This document shows positions 40,498 to 47,777 of a DNA stretch of 47,832 nucleotides, in pieces (position 1 is the stretch's first letter; the number at the start of each line of letters is the position of its first letter). Location: contig CAMORN010000004.1 in assembly GCA_946623825.1 (NCBI GenBank), positions 1 to 47,832 on the forward strand, written 5' to 3'. The position numbers and the translations under genes are program-made. The notes beneath the pieces are model-generated. The model had not been told where the DNA came from and did no database searches. It saw nothing but the letters and a program-made list of their open reading frames with translations. The DNA is from an uncultured Alphaproteobacteria bacterium (GTDB lineage: Bacteria; Pseudomonadota; Alphaproteobacteria; Rs-D84).

Positions 40498-42267
40498 ATG
40501 AAAAAAATATTTATATATGGTTTGGCGGCTTGTTGTGGTGTCTGTAATGCTTTTGCAGCAGAAGACAGTTTGTTAAATCCAAAGGCTGTGGCTGAGATAT
40601 TAAAAAAATATTCAACAAATATTAATCAAAATTCTACATCAAAAATAATGGTGAATTGTGTAAGTGATTACACAAATAAAAATATATTAGATTTGGAACA
40701 TTTTTTACATTGTTGTAAATCTACGATTGGACGCGAATTCACAAATATTCCAACATGTACAAAAATGGGACAAGATATACGCGCCGCACATAATAAATAT
40801 CAAGAGGCTGATGCAAATAATATTCCTGCGATTGGCAAGGTGTGTGATATTGTGTTTGATAAAACGCATACGGGAATGTTGTGTCCAAATGGAATGGATG
40901 AAAACGCTTATTTATGTACAGCAACCTGTAATTCTGGGTATCATAAATGGGATTTCAAAATTGAAAAATGTCAAGAAGGTTATAAAGTCGCACCAAATGG
41001 TTTGGTATGTATTGTAGACCCAACTGCAATGGCAGCGGCTGCAAATAATGAAACACCATATCGTGGCAAGGCCTGCGTTTCTGGTCAAGACAAACCAATC
41101 AGAAATGTCAAATGTCCATCAGATTGGGGCGCAACAACATCTTGCAATGTTGAATGTTTAGCTGGAATGTGGACTTATTCTATCAACGGATGCAAAGACG
41201 GCAATCATATTGATAAAGAATTTGGCAGTGGTATTTGCCTTGCTGATGGTGAAGATGAATATGGAACCGAACGTAAATTCCACGCATCATGTACAAAACA
41301 AGATTTGCCAAATGGTGCAACAACCGGTTGGTATATAAAAAGCAACAAGACAGCCGATGGTTTGGCTTGTGCTGCAAAAACTTGCGACAGTAAACACTAT
41401 CTTGTGCGTAATGCAAAAGGTGTTTCAATGGGGTGGTGTAAATATGGTAAAGACCCTGAAGTTATAAAACAGGAAGAAGCTGCAGAATTAGCAAGATTAA
41501 AGGCTGAAAATGCAAATCTCGAAATGTTGAGACCAGATATTAACGGTATTTCTGTGGCATCAGTCAGTGCATCAGATAGTTTGCCAGGTTCTGGAAATAA
41601 ATCTGAATCAACAACTGAACATGAAACAATAGAAATGTTGAATAATAATGTTTCGGGTCTTAATGTTGCATCAGTTAATGCTTCTGATGTAAAAATTCAA
41701 GCACCAACACCGATTGATGAAATTACAATTAAAGATTGTAAGAAATCTGATTTGAATGCTTTGCATGCAACCGCCGGAACAGAATACAGCGATGGTTGTT
41801 ATATTCAAAAATGCATGGGTGGTTATCATCTCGAATTAAATGGTAGACGTATCACATTAAATGATGATTCAAATTTGAATAAAAACATTAAATGTGTCAA
41901 AGATGTTGTGTTGCCAACCGCTGGGGCAAGTTGTCCTGATTCAAGATTTAAAGACGCAAAACATCAATTGCCTGCGAACGCGAGTGCTGGTAAATTTGTA
42001 AAGCAGGGCAATGGTTTTGTTTGTTCTGCAACCGCATGTTCGGGTTCAGATTATGAGGTTGTAACCGAAAACGGGACTGGCGTTTGCAAAAAGAAAATTG
42101 CAAAATTGCAAAACGATGTCCATGTGTTGCAAAATGACACAACATATGTTGCGCCAACTTATATTAAACAGGCACCACAAAATATGCCACAACAACAAAA
42201 TTATTTTAATATAACGGGTGTTCCATCACCAAGCGAGACACCACAATATTATTTTAAACAGGGTTAA
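40498..42267 (+). CDS. Secreted cysteine-rich modular protein
   Basis: The 589-aa product has a signal peptide (MKKIFIYGLAACCGVCNAFA), then several cysteine modules. These are GKVCDIVFDKTHTGMLCPNG, CTATCNSGYHKWD, GKACVSGQDKPIRNVKC with CNVECLAGMW, CTKQDLPNGATTGWYIK with CAAKTCDSKHY, and near the end GASCPDSRFKDAKHQLP with CSATACSGSDYEV. The last three look like repeated copies of one unit. A second repeat type is EMLRPDINGISVASVSASD against EMLNNNVSGLNVASVNASD in the middle. The C-terminus is Gln/Pro/Asn-rich. Its function is unknown. It is translated after the upstream gene with a 2-nt gap and no good RBS, implying coupling. Confidence 0.8.
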   Translation: MKKIFIYGLAACCGVCNAFAAEDSLLNPKAVAEILKKYSTNINQNSTSKIMVNCVSDYTNKNILDLEHFLHCCKSTIGREFTNIPTCTKMGQDIRAAHNKYQEADANNIPAIGKVCDIVFDKTHTGMLCPNGMDENAYLCTATCNSGYHKWDFKIEKCQEGYKVAPNGLVCIVDPTAMAAAANNETPYRGKACVSGQDKPIRNVKCPSDWGATTSCNVECLAGMWTYSINGCKDGNHIDKEFGSGICLADGEDEYGTERKFHASCTKQDLPNGATTGWYIKSNKTADGLACAAKTCDSKHYLVRNAKGVSMGWCKYGKDPEVIKQEEAAELARLKAENANLEMLRPDINGISVASVSASDSLPGSGNKSESTTEHETIEMLNNNVSGLNVASVNASDVKIQAPTPIDEITIKDCKKSDLNALHATAGTEYSDGCYIQKCMGGYHLELNGRRITLNDDSNLNKNIKCVKDVVLPTAGASCPDSRFKDAKHQLPANASAGKFVKQGNGFVCSATACSGSDYEVVTENGTGVCKKKIAKLQNDVHVLQNDTTYVAPTYIKQAPQNMPQQQNYFNITGVPSPSETPQYYFKQG

Positions 42268-42298
42268 AAAAACACCGACAATGTCGGTGTTTTTTTGT
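42267..42298. terminator. Bidirectional terminator between the secreted operon and the DUF1015 gene
   Basis: CACCGAC (42273-42279) pairs with GTCGGTG (42283-42289). A-run and T-run flanks are present. Confidence 0.92.
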
Positions 42299-42304
42299 TT
42301 GTTT

Positions 42305-43543
42305 TTATGATAACTTATGAATTACCAAACCGCTGCGCAATTTTGGTTCAAACCAAGTTGTCTTTGGTGGCATAATGTTGCCGGTGTCTGCGATATCTAT
42401 GATTTGACGCATTGTAACCGGATACAGTGCAAATGCAACCGCCATTTCACCAGAATCTACGCGTTTTTGTAATTCGCCCAGACCACGAATTCCACCAACG
42501 AAATCGATGCGTTTTGATGTGCGTAAATCACCCAAGTTTAATATTTTATCAAATACCAAATTTGATAACACGGTTACATCTAATACGCCGATTGGGTCGT
42601 TGTCGTTATATGTGCCAGCCTTGGCTGTCAAAGAATACCATTTGCCGTCTAAATACATTGCAAAATTATGCAATTTTGTTGGGTGGTAAATTTCGGCTCC
42701 TTGTTCGACAACATCAAAAGATTCAGACAATTTTGATAAAAATTCTTCTTTGCTTAAACCATTTAAATCTTTGACTACGCGGTTATAGTCAATAACTTTC
42801 AATTGGCTTTCTGGAAATATCACAGCCAAGAAATAATTATATTCTTCGTTTCCGGTATGATTTGGATTTTGTTCGCGTTTTTCAGCGCCAACACGTGCAG
42901 CAGCAGCGGTTCTGTGATGTCCGTCTGCAACATAAAACGCAGGAACATTTGCAAAAATTTCTGTGATACGTGCGTTTATTGCATCATCTTCGATTTTCCA
43001 GAATGTATGACCAAAACCGTCTTCGGCGACATAATCGTATTCTGGTTCTTGTGTTTTAACAATGTTTTCAACGATTTTATTCATTTCGTCAACATCTGGA
43101 TACGCAAAAAACACAGGTTCTAAATTTGCATTTTGAATACGAACATGAATCATACGGTCGTCTTCTTTGTCTTTGCGAGTTAATTCGTGTTTCTTGATTT
43201 TTCCAGTCATATAATCATCAACATTTGCAGCAGCAACCAATCCATATTGTGTGCGACCGTCCATTGTTTGTGCATAAATGTAATACATTTCTTTTTCATC
43301 TTGGACCAGCCAGCCGTTATCCTGCCATTTTTTGAAATTTTCAACTGCTTTGTCATAAGTTTTTTGTTCGTGTTCATCAGCAATTGGGTCAAAATCTATT
43401 TCGGGTTTGATAATGTGTAATAAAGATTTTTCACCGGCCTCATTTTTTGCTTCTTCTGAATTCAACACATCATAAGGACGCGAAGCAACTTCACTGGCCA
43501 ATTCTTTTGGTGGGCGAACGCCTGCAAATGGTTTAATTTTCAT
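42305..43543 (-). CDS. DUF1015 family protein
   Basis: The 412-aa product matches the DUF1015 pattern: MKIKPFAGVRPPKELASEVA with SRPYDVLNSEEA at the start, HELTRKDKEDDRMIHVRIQN, then PAFYVADGHHRTAAAARVG near residue 210 and RIDFVGGIRGLGELQ near the end. The ADGHHR signature is the best-conserved element. Members are common in Bacteroidetes, Firmicutes and Thermotogae, often beside serine-biosynthesis genes; no such genes are near here. The biochemical role is not established to my knowledge. It is monocistronic with an extended -10 promoter. Confidence 0.85.
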   Translation of the reverse strand: MKIKPFAGVRPPKELASEVASRPYDVLNSEEAKNEAGEKSLLHIIKPEIDFDPIADEHEQKTYDKAVENFKKWQDNGWLVQDEKEMYYIYAQTMDGRTQYGLVAAANVDDYMTGKIKKHELTRKDKEDDRMIHVRIQNANLEPVFFAYPDVDEMNKIVENIVKTQEPEYDYVAEDGFGHTFWKIEDDAINARITEIFANVPAFYVADGHHRTAAAARVGAEKREQNPNHTGNEEYNYFLAVIFPESQLKVIDYNRVVKDLNGLSKEEFLSKLSESFDVVEQGAEIYHPTKLHNFAMYLDGKWYSLTAKAGTYNDNDPIGVLDVTVLSNLVFDKILNLGDLRTSKRIDFVGGIRGLGELQKRVDSGEMAVAFALYPVTMRQIIDIADTGNIMPPKTTWFEPKLRSGLVIHKLS

Positions 43544-43589
43544 GATATTTTTCCTTTTGTTAATTTGTCTTTCTGGATTGACGTTGCGA

Positions 43590-43598
43590 ATTATAACA
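43590..43598 (-). promoter_or_regulatory. Extended -10 of the DUF1015 gene
   Basis: Minus strand TG-T-TATAAT, about 47 nt before the ATG at 43543. The leader ends in a purine-rich AAAAGGAAAAA. Confidence 0.65.
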
Positions 43599-43668
43599 TA
43601 AAAAAAATCTTTTGCACGTTCTGATTTGTCAGATTGAATTTAGAAATTAAAAATGTCATTATATACAT

Positions 43669-44415
43669 ATGAAAAAGATTTTATTTTGCATTTTGTTGTC
43701 TGCATGCGTTGGACAAAGCGTGATTGTTCCAGATAGTTTTGTCAGACATGATATACAAACAAAAAACTATGAAATTGCGACATGGCAAAAAATAAATAAT
43801 CCCAAAAATAATACATTGCATATTTATATAGAAGGTGATGGACAAGCCTTTGATGCATATGGTCGTCCAAGTTTTGACCCGACACCACAATCAACAACAC
43901 TGCGTCAGATTGCGTTCAATGACGATTTTGATATTGTGATTTATATTGCGCGTCCATGTCAATTTATAATGGATAAAAATTGCACTGTATCTGATTGGAC
44001 AAATGGTCGGTTCTCGCAAAAAATTATAGATTCTGTGTCGTCCGCAATTAAACAAATATCACGGGGCAGGGATATTATTTTAATTGGATATTCTGGTGGG
44101 GCTTTGGTTTCGGGTTTGGTCATAGAACAAAACAAAGATTTATCCATTAAACAGTGGTTCACGATAGCGGGCGTGTTGGACCATGAAAAATGGACTCAAT
44201 ATTTCGGGGACGAAAAATTAGACGCTTCGTTAAATATGAAACAAATACCGAAAATAAAGCAAACTCATTTTGTCGGTGGACGTGATGATGTTGTCCCATA
44301 CGAATTGGCAAAACAATGGGCAAATGAAAAAGACATAGTTTTGATAAAAAACGCCACACATAATAATTTTGGTAATTTGAAAATAAATATTGATAACGCA
44401 CAAATTGAAAAGTAA
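43669..44415 (+). CDS. Alpha/beta-hydrolase lipoprotein
   Basis: The 248-aa product has a short lipoprotein signal (CILLSAC, lipid Cys13). An alpha/beta-hydrolase follows: LHIYIEGDGQAFDAYGRPSF with DPTPQSTTLRQIA, then IYIARPCQF. The nucleophile Ser142 is in IGYSGGALV. The likely acid is Asp206 or Asp207 in GGRDDVVP, and the base His231 in NATHNN. The IEGDG...DPTP...RPCQ pattern belongs to a family of uncharacterised envelope hydrolases. The substrate is unknown. No Shine-Dalgarno is seen; a CATTAT box at 43657-43662 with TG before it would make the mRNA leaderless. Confidence 0.82.
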   Translation: MKKILFCILLSACVGQSVIVPDSFVRHDIQTKNYEIATWQKINNPKNNTLHIYIEGDGQAFDAYGRPSFDPTPQSTTLRQIAFNDDFDIVIYIARPCQFIMDKNCTVSDWTNGRFSQKIIDSVSSAIKQISRGRDIILIGYSGGALVSGLVIEQNKDLSIKQWFTIAGVLDHEKWTQYFGDEKLDASLNMKQIPKIKQTHFVGGRDDVVPYELAKQWANEKDIVLIKNATHNNFGNLKINIDNAQIEK

Positions 44416-44444
44416 AATAAATAGTATAGAAAAAAGGAGAAAAT

Positions 44445-44804
44445 ATGAAAAAATTACTTTTAATTTTACCTGTTATTGCGTTGGCTGCTTGCGGTCAAGA
44501 TTACAGCAAATACGATTCTATTTTTGGGGGGTGTGAAAGAATAGAAACCACCGAATTCCATTTAGTCTATAAATGTCCTGCAAATCAAGAATGGGCACAA
44601 AAAGTGAAACAGATGCAACCAAACGGTAAATTTAGAGCTGGTGGTTATCTGAATTTAGAAGAATTGTATGCTGATACAGAACATGTTTATGCGGAAGTTT
44701 CTTTTAACGATAAAAATTTCTGCAAAGAAGATTTTACAATTCGCACAATGATTGCAAAACCTGTGCAGGGTGGCGGTGATTGGGCATTCATCGGTTGTAA
44801 ATAA
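44445..44804 (+). CDS. Small lipoprotein, unknown function
   Basis: The 119-aa product has a clear lipobox (IALAAC, Cys16) with GQD after it, so it is probably sorted to the outer membrane or periplasmic face. Four further cysteines (GGC, YKC, NFC, IGC) could form two disulfides. The rest (FRAGGYLNLEELYADTEHVY, then IAKPVQGGGDWAFIGC) is not recognised. GGAG lies about six bases before the ATG. It follows the hydrolase gene by 29 nt and may be co-transcribed with it. A terminator follows. Confidence 0.78.
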   Translation: MKKLLLILPVIALAACGQDYSKYDSIFGGCERIETTEFHLVYKCPANQEWAQKVKQMQPNGKFRAGGYLNLEELYADTEHVYAEVSFNDKNFCKEDFTIRTMIAKPVQGGGDWAFIGCK

Positions 44805-44825
44805 ATCAAATTATGAAATTGTTTT

Positions 44826-44857
44826 AAAAAAAGTGGCGTGAATTCGCCACTTTTTGT
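44826..44857 (+). terminator. Terminator after the small lipoprotein gene
   Basis: AGTGGCG (44832-44838) pairs with CGCCACT (44845-44851), with an A-run before and five T residues after. Confidence 0.88.
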
Positions 44858-44896
44858 TTGATGTATCGACAGATAATTTACATTAAAACAATTTTT

Positions 44897-44905
44897 TGAT
44901 ATAAT
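44897..44905 (+). promoter_or_regulatory. Extended -10 of the NlpC/P60-like gene, leaderless
   Basis: TGATATAAT ends at 44905, seven bases before the ATG at 44913. Transcription would begin at or next to the start codon. Confidence 0.7.
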
Positions 44906-44912
44906 AAACATT

Positions 44913-45479
44913 ATGCAGGCAAACATAGATTTTTTTAATAAATTATTCAACCAAGATTTTGTTTCGGAATATAACCATTCAAATTATATTGATAAATTTG
45001 ATAATAAACAATATTTCCATATGGATTGCAGTGGTTTTGTGTATTGGTGTTTATTGCAAATGGGGTACAAACGTGCTTTGGTTGAATTACGAACATTTCT
45101 AAAACAATATGATTTTATAAAAATAAATAGATTTTTTTGTAAAGATTTTGTTTTTATTCATGAACATAAGAAAGAATTCAAATATTGGAATTTTACAGAA
45201 AAACCTGTTGTGGGGTGTATTTTTGTTGTTGTTTTTCCAGATGGTAATGGACATTGTATGTTTGTGGACAGGGTTATTAAAAATACCAAAAATAGAATTT
45301 CTTTGCGTGTGATAGATTCTACACAATATTCGCATAAAAACGATACCAGAATTTGTACAGGTATAGGTGTCGGGGAAATAGAAATTATCCATGAAAATAA
45401 TAAATGGTTGTATAATTCTAATAATGAATCTTTGCCATTAAGGGAAGCTGAAATTTATTTCGTATTGCCAATAAAATAA
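44913..45479 (+). CDS. NlpC/P60-like cysteine peptidase or amidase
   Basis: The 188-aa protein has the papain-like core of NlpC/P60 enzymes. The catalytic Cys39 is in HMDCSGFVYWCLLQMG. A beta strand (PVVGCIFVVVFPD) precedes His114 in GNGHCMFVDRV, and a third polar position may lie in LRVIDSTQYSH. Such enzymes cut peptide bonds in peptidoglycan stems. There is no signal peptide, which is unusual for a housekeeping wall enzyme and is found in phage endolysins and in secretion-system amidase effectors. The predicted mRNA is leaderless. The neighbour upstream is a small disulfide-bearing lipoprotein with its own terminator. Confidence 0.75.
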   Translation: MQANIDFFNKLFNQDFVSEYNHSNYIDKFDNKQYFHMDCSGFVYWCLLQMGYKRALVELRTFLKQYDFIKINRFFCKDFVFIHEHKKEFKYWNFTEKPVVGCIFVVVFPDGNGHCMFVDRVIKNTKNRISLRVIDSTQYSHKNDTRICTGIGVGEIEIIHENNKWLYNSNNESLPLREAEIYFVLPIK

Positions 45480-45480
45480 A

Positions 45481-45594
45481 AAACACCCGCAAGGGGTGTT
45501 TGAATCTTTGGTTGTGCTCGGTGTGCAATTCGCAAGCCGATTTGATCGAAATTGGAAAAGTGATATATAAATTAAACCTAACTAATTTATATCA
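45481..45594. repeat. Dispersed structured repeat, copy 1
   Basis: A hairpin AACACCC/GGGTGTT (45482-45500) is followed by TTTGAATCTTTGGTTG. Then comes a conserved stretch containing CTCG, TGTGCAATTCGC and ATTGG (about 45510-45556), shared with copy 2 near 46.3 kb. The unit ends in the inverted repeat TGATATATAAATTA/TAATTTATATCA (45561-45594). The first 30 bases also recur at 47754-47790. Confidence 0.7.
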
Positions 45595-45622
45595 AAAAAA
45601 CATCGTCAAAAATGACGATGTT
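45593..45622 (-). terminator. Terminator of the minus-strand hypothetical gene
   Basis: CATCGTCA (45601-45608) pairs with TGACGATG (45613-45620). On the minus strand seven T residues follow. Confidence 0.9.
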
Positions 45623-45643
45623 TCGTAATATTTGTTAATACAC

Positions 45644-46111
45644 TTATTCTCTCTGTCTCATAAAACGAGAATATTTTGATAACATTTTATCTGGTGTCAA
45701 TGTGGAATCCTGCTTCGTTAATTTATTTTCAATAAAATCTTTACTTATGCAAAAAAGACGTTCGCCATATAACCCAAGATCAAATATCAAATTATAGTAT
45801 TTTAATTTAGGAATTTTCACCTGTACATATGAAGTGCTTTTTTCTTCAGGAAGGAATTCTCTACAAGATATCACGATAGGTCCAACCGAAGATTTTTTAA
45901 TATAATAAAAATACTCTCCGTTCTGGAAAGATCCACTTTTATAACAGGCCACAGAAGCAATAAGTTTTTCTTCGCCTAATTTTTGTAACAATTCAACAAA
46001 TTTTTTATAATCTGCATACTGTTTGTTGTTTGCTTGTAAAGCCAAGTCGTTTTCCAAACGACGAAAGAACCTTTCGTGCATTTTTATCGTTTTGCTATTT
46101 AATAAGGTCAT
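45644..46111 (-). CDS. Hypothetical protein, 155 aa
   Basis: The ATG at 46111 has AAGGA six bases upstream and gives MTLLNSKTIKMHERFFRRLE. An upstream in-frame extension runs through a repeat and is rejected. The protein is Lys/Tyr-rich with an N-terminal helical part (ERFFRRLENDLALQANNKQY) and a beta-rich middle (ACYKSGSFQNGEYFYYIKK, then VQVKIPKLKYYNLIFDLGLY). There is no signal peptide. It is not a family I recognise. TTGACA at about 46173-46178 on the minus strand may be its -35 box. Confidence 0.6.
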   Translation of the reverse strand: MTLLNSKTIKMHERFFRRLENDLALQANNKQYADYKKFVELLQKLGEEKLIASVACYKSGSFQNGEYFYYIKKSSVGPIVISCREFLPEEKSTSYVQVKIPKLKYYNLIFDLGLYGERLFCISKDFIENKLTKQDSTLTPDKMLSKYSRFMRQRE

Positions 46112-46170
46112 TTTGTTTCCTTTTTTGGTTTTGATTAGGAACATTGTTGTACATTTTTTTTGTTTGTCAA

Positions 46171-46250
46171 GCATTTTGTTCGAAAATGACAAATTTTCGA
46201 CATTTTCTGAAACCCAACATTCGAACTCGATGAAAATATTAGAAAACAAA
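46171..46250. repeat. Inverted repeats plus 31-bp dispersed repeat (copy A)
   Basis: CGAAAAT and ATTTTCG form a hairpin near 46182-46200. GTTCGAA at its left pairs with TTCGAAC further right. The stretch 46220-46250 (starting TTCGAACTCGATGAAAATAT) is identical over 31 bases to 47077-47107. Confidence 0.75.
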
Positions 46251-46274
46251 AGAAAACCCGCCCTAGTGGACAAG

Positions 46275-46372
46275 TTTTGAAACTTTGGTTGGGCTCGCTG
46301 TGCAATTCGCGAACCGAATTGGTTGAGATTGGGCGAGAGATTGATAAGTTAAAAGAAAAACTTATATAAAAC
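46275..46372. repeat. Dispersed structured repeat, copy 2
   Basis: TTTGAAACTTTGGTTGGGCT begins a unit that shares TGTGCAATTCGC and ATTGG with copy 1 at 45.5 kb. A CAATTC/GAATTG stem lies within it. An inverted repeat GATAAGTT/AACTTAT follows in the same place as the hairpin of copy 1 but with different bases, so structure appears kept while sequence changed. The 46112-46433 interval otherwise holds only the promoters of its two flanking genes: TTTACA (46374-46379) with TACAAT (46396-46401) serves the plus-strand gene. Confidence 0.65.
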
Positions 46373-46433
46373 CTTTACAAACAACAATCTTATTATACAA
46401 TGTCAGCATATAACTAAATAAAACCGAACAAAA

Positions 46434-47030
46434 ATGCATTATTATTATCAAAAATATCCTTATTTAAACTATGACTATTTTGATACAGACGGTATTTGGA
46501 CTATGTTTTCAATACCGCCTAAAATGCTGATGGATGAATTTGTTAATAAATTTGGTTATAAACCTAAAACTTTCTTTGATTGTGGTGCTGCTATTGGTGT
46601 TATTGTTATGCTTGCACAAAGGTTAGGTATGAATGCGTATGGAATAGATATAAAAAAATATCCCTATCAATCCAAATGTCTAGAAAATTTGTTTGCCAGT
46701 GGTAAAATACAAATTAAATCTATCCTTGATTGTGAACCAATTGTGGCAGATATAGTATTTTGTAATGGCACTCTTACTTATTTTTCTGAAAAAGAATTGC
46801 CAAATGTGCTTGATAAGTTTAAGAAAAGTAAAATGATTTGCGCAATACATAATACAACCGAGGATGTTGCTATGGCACAAAAAAACGGTGATGAATTAAT
46901 CACCTGTAATAAAACGCGTCTTATTAAGCCACAGAATTGGTGGATAGATACATTTACAAAAAACGGTTTCAATGCAAAATACGCAGACCACATACGGTGT
47001 TTTTGTGCTGTTCCAAGTCGTGGTGCATAA
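46434..47030 (+). CDS. Class I SAM-dependent methyltransferase
   Basis: The 198-aa product has a Rossmann-type methyltransferase core: motif I TFFDCGAAIGVIVMLAQRLG (about 46-65), motif II NAYGIDIKKY (about 67-76) and IVADIVFCNGTLTYFSEKEL as the motif IV/post region. The C-terminal WWIDTFTKNGF is a common ending in small-molecule or protein methyltransferases. The substrate cannot be told. The lead sequence MHYYYQKYPYLNYDYFDTDG is Tyr-rich. No Shine-Dalgarno is evident. It lies between dispersed repeats and may be a mobile or recently acquired gene. Confidence 0.78.
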   Translation: MHYYYQKYPYLNYDYFDTDGIWTMFSIPPKMLMDEFVNKFGYKPKTFFDCGAAIGVIVMLAQRLGMNAYGIDIKKYPYQSKCLENLFASGKIQIKSILDCEPIVADIVFCNGTLTYFSEKELPNVLDKFKKSKMICAIHNTTEDVAMAQKNGDELITCNKTRLIKPQNWWIDTFTKNGFNAKYADHIRCFCAVPSRGA

Positions 47031-47033
47031 AAA

Positions 47034-47084
47034 AGTTCGAAAGTGGCGAAAAATCGCCACTTTTTTAATTTTAACTTTCGAACT
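47034..47084 (+). terminator. Nested hairpin terminator after the methyltransferase gene
   Basis: The inner stem is AGTGGCG/CGCCACT with a T-run after it (47061-47066), a normal terminator. An outer perfect 11-bp stem, AGTTCGAAAGT (47034-47044) and ACTTTCGAACT (47074-47084), surrounds it. The outer right arm is the start of the 31-bp repeat. Confidence 0.8.
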
Positions 47085-47107
47085 CGATGAAAATATTAGA
47101 AAACAAA
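47077..47107. repeat. 31-bp dispersed repeat, copy B
   Basis: Identical to 46220-46250. A degenerate third copy (TGAAAATATTAGAAA core) lies at 47558-47572. Both full copies follow an inverted repeat ending in TTCGAAC. Confidence 0.9.
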
Positions 47108-47136
47108 TAAAAAACCGGCAATCGCCGGTTTTTTAA
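47108..47136. terminator. Bidirectional terminator before the last minus-strand gene end
   Basis: AACCGGC and GCCGGTT pair around AATC, with A-run and T-run flanks. Confidence 0.92.
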
Positions 47137-47478
47137 TTATCTTGTTTTTGCCATTTCTTCTAATGCTTTTAACATTGAATCTATAGCATTAGTTGCACTT
47201 GACATTCCTTCTGGAACTGTTTGATTTGCATAACCAGTAGTTAAATGTAAATTACGCATTTGTTCTACTGTTATTTTTGGCATTTCAAAAATAGCCTTGT
47301 CAAGTAATTGAGATTCATTTTGGATAAGTTGTTCAAGCAATTGCATGCCTTGGTCAAATTCCGCACGTTTAGGAAAATTTTTTCCTTTTGTTTGTTCTAC
47401 CAAATCTTTAAATCTTTGTGCACGTGCCTTGATAAGTGCTTGTGCTTCTTGATAACGTTCGTTAACAATATCTGCCAT
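47137..47478 (-). CDS. Small helical hypothetical protein
   Basis: The 113-aa protein is almost all alpha-helix by composition (NERYQEAQALIKARAQRFKD, then QGMQLLEQLIQNESQLLDKA, ending SMLKALEEMAKTR) and may form a coiled coil. It has no cysteines, signal or membrane segment. The family is not recognised. AAGGAG lies six bases before the ATG, and TG-G-TAAAAT (47502-47510, minus) is a good extended -10. Confidence 0.68.
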   Translation of the reverse strand: MADIVNERYQEAQALIKARAQRFKDLVEQTKGKNFPKRAEFDQGMQLLEQLIQNESQLLDKAIFEMPKITVEQMRNLHLTTGYANQTVPEGMSSATNAIDSMLKALEEMAKTR

Positions 47479-47501
47479 TAAAAACTCCTTTTATCAGGCA
47501 A

Positions 47502-47510
47502 ATTTTACCA
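47502..47510 (-). promoter_or_regulatory. Extended -10 of the last minus-strand gene
   Basis: Minus strand TGGTAAAAT, about 24 nt before the start codon at 47478. Confidence 0.6.
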
Positions 47511-47557
47511 CAAAAAGTTCCAAAATTCAATAAATTTGCAAATTTTATATATTCTGC

Positions 47558-47572
47558 TGAAAATATTAGAAA
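47558..47572. repeat. Degenerate third copy of the 31-bp repeat
   Basis: TGAAAATATTAGAAA matches the core of the copies at 46220-46250 and 47077-47107. It is followed by a hairpin AACCGCC/GGGCGGTT (about 47583-47602) and then the 55-bp repeat. No gene is seen from 47479 to the window end. Confidence 0.65.
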
Positions 47573-47603
47573 CCAAAAATTAAACCGCCACTTTGGGCGG
47601 TTA

Positions 47604-47658
47604 AATCTTTGGTTGGGGCAGCTGATTCACTCGGACTTGTGTCCTGCGTGGCATTCGT
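47604..47658. repeat. 55-bp exact direct repeat, copy 1
   Basis: Begins AATCTTTGGTTGGGGCAGCT and ends GCGTGGCATTCGT. It is identical over 55 bases to 47778-47832, at 174-bp spacing. Its first ~15 bases match the start of the dispersed repeats at 45.5 and 46.3 kb. Confidence 0.93.
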
Positions 47659-47777
47659 TAGCACTCAAACTTCGCAAGGCTCGTTTTCGTTTACTCATAG
47701 TCGAACCAAATCAACTTGCGTTGAATTGTTGAACCATCGCTCGCACCAAAAATTAAAACACCCGTAAGGGGTGTTTG

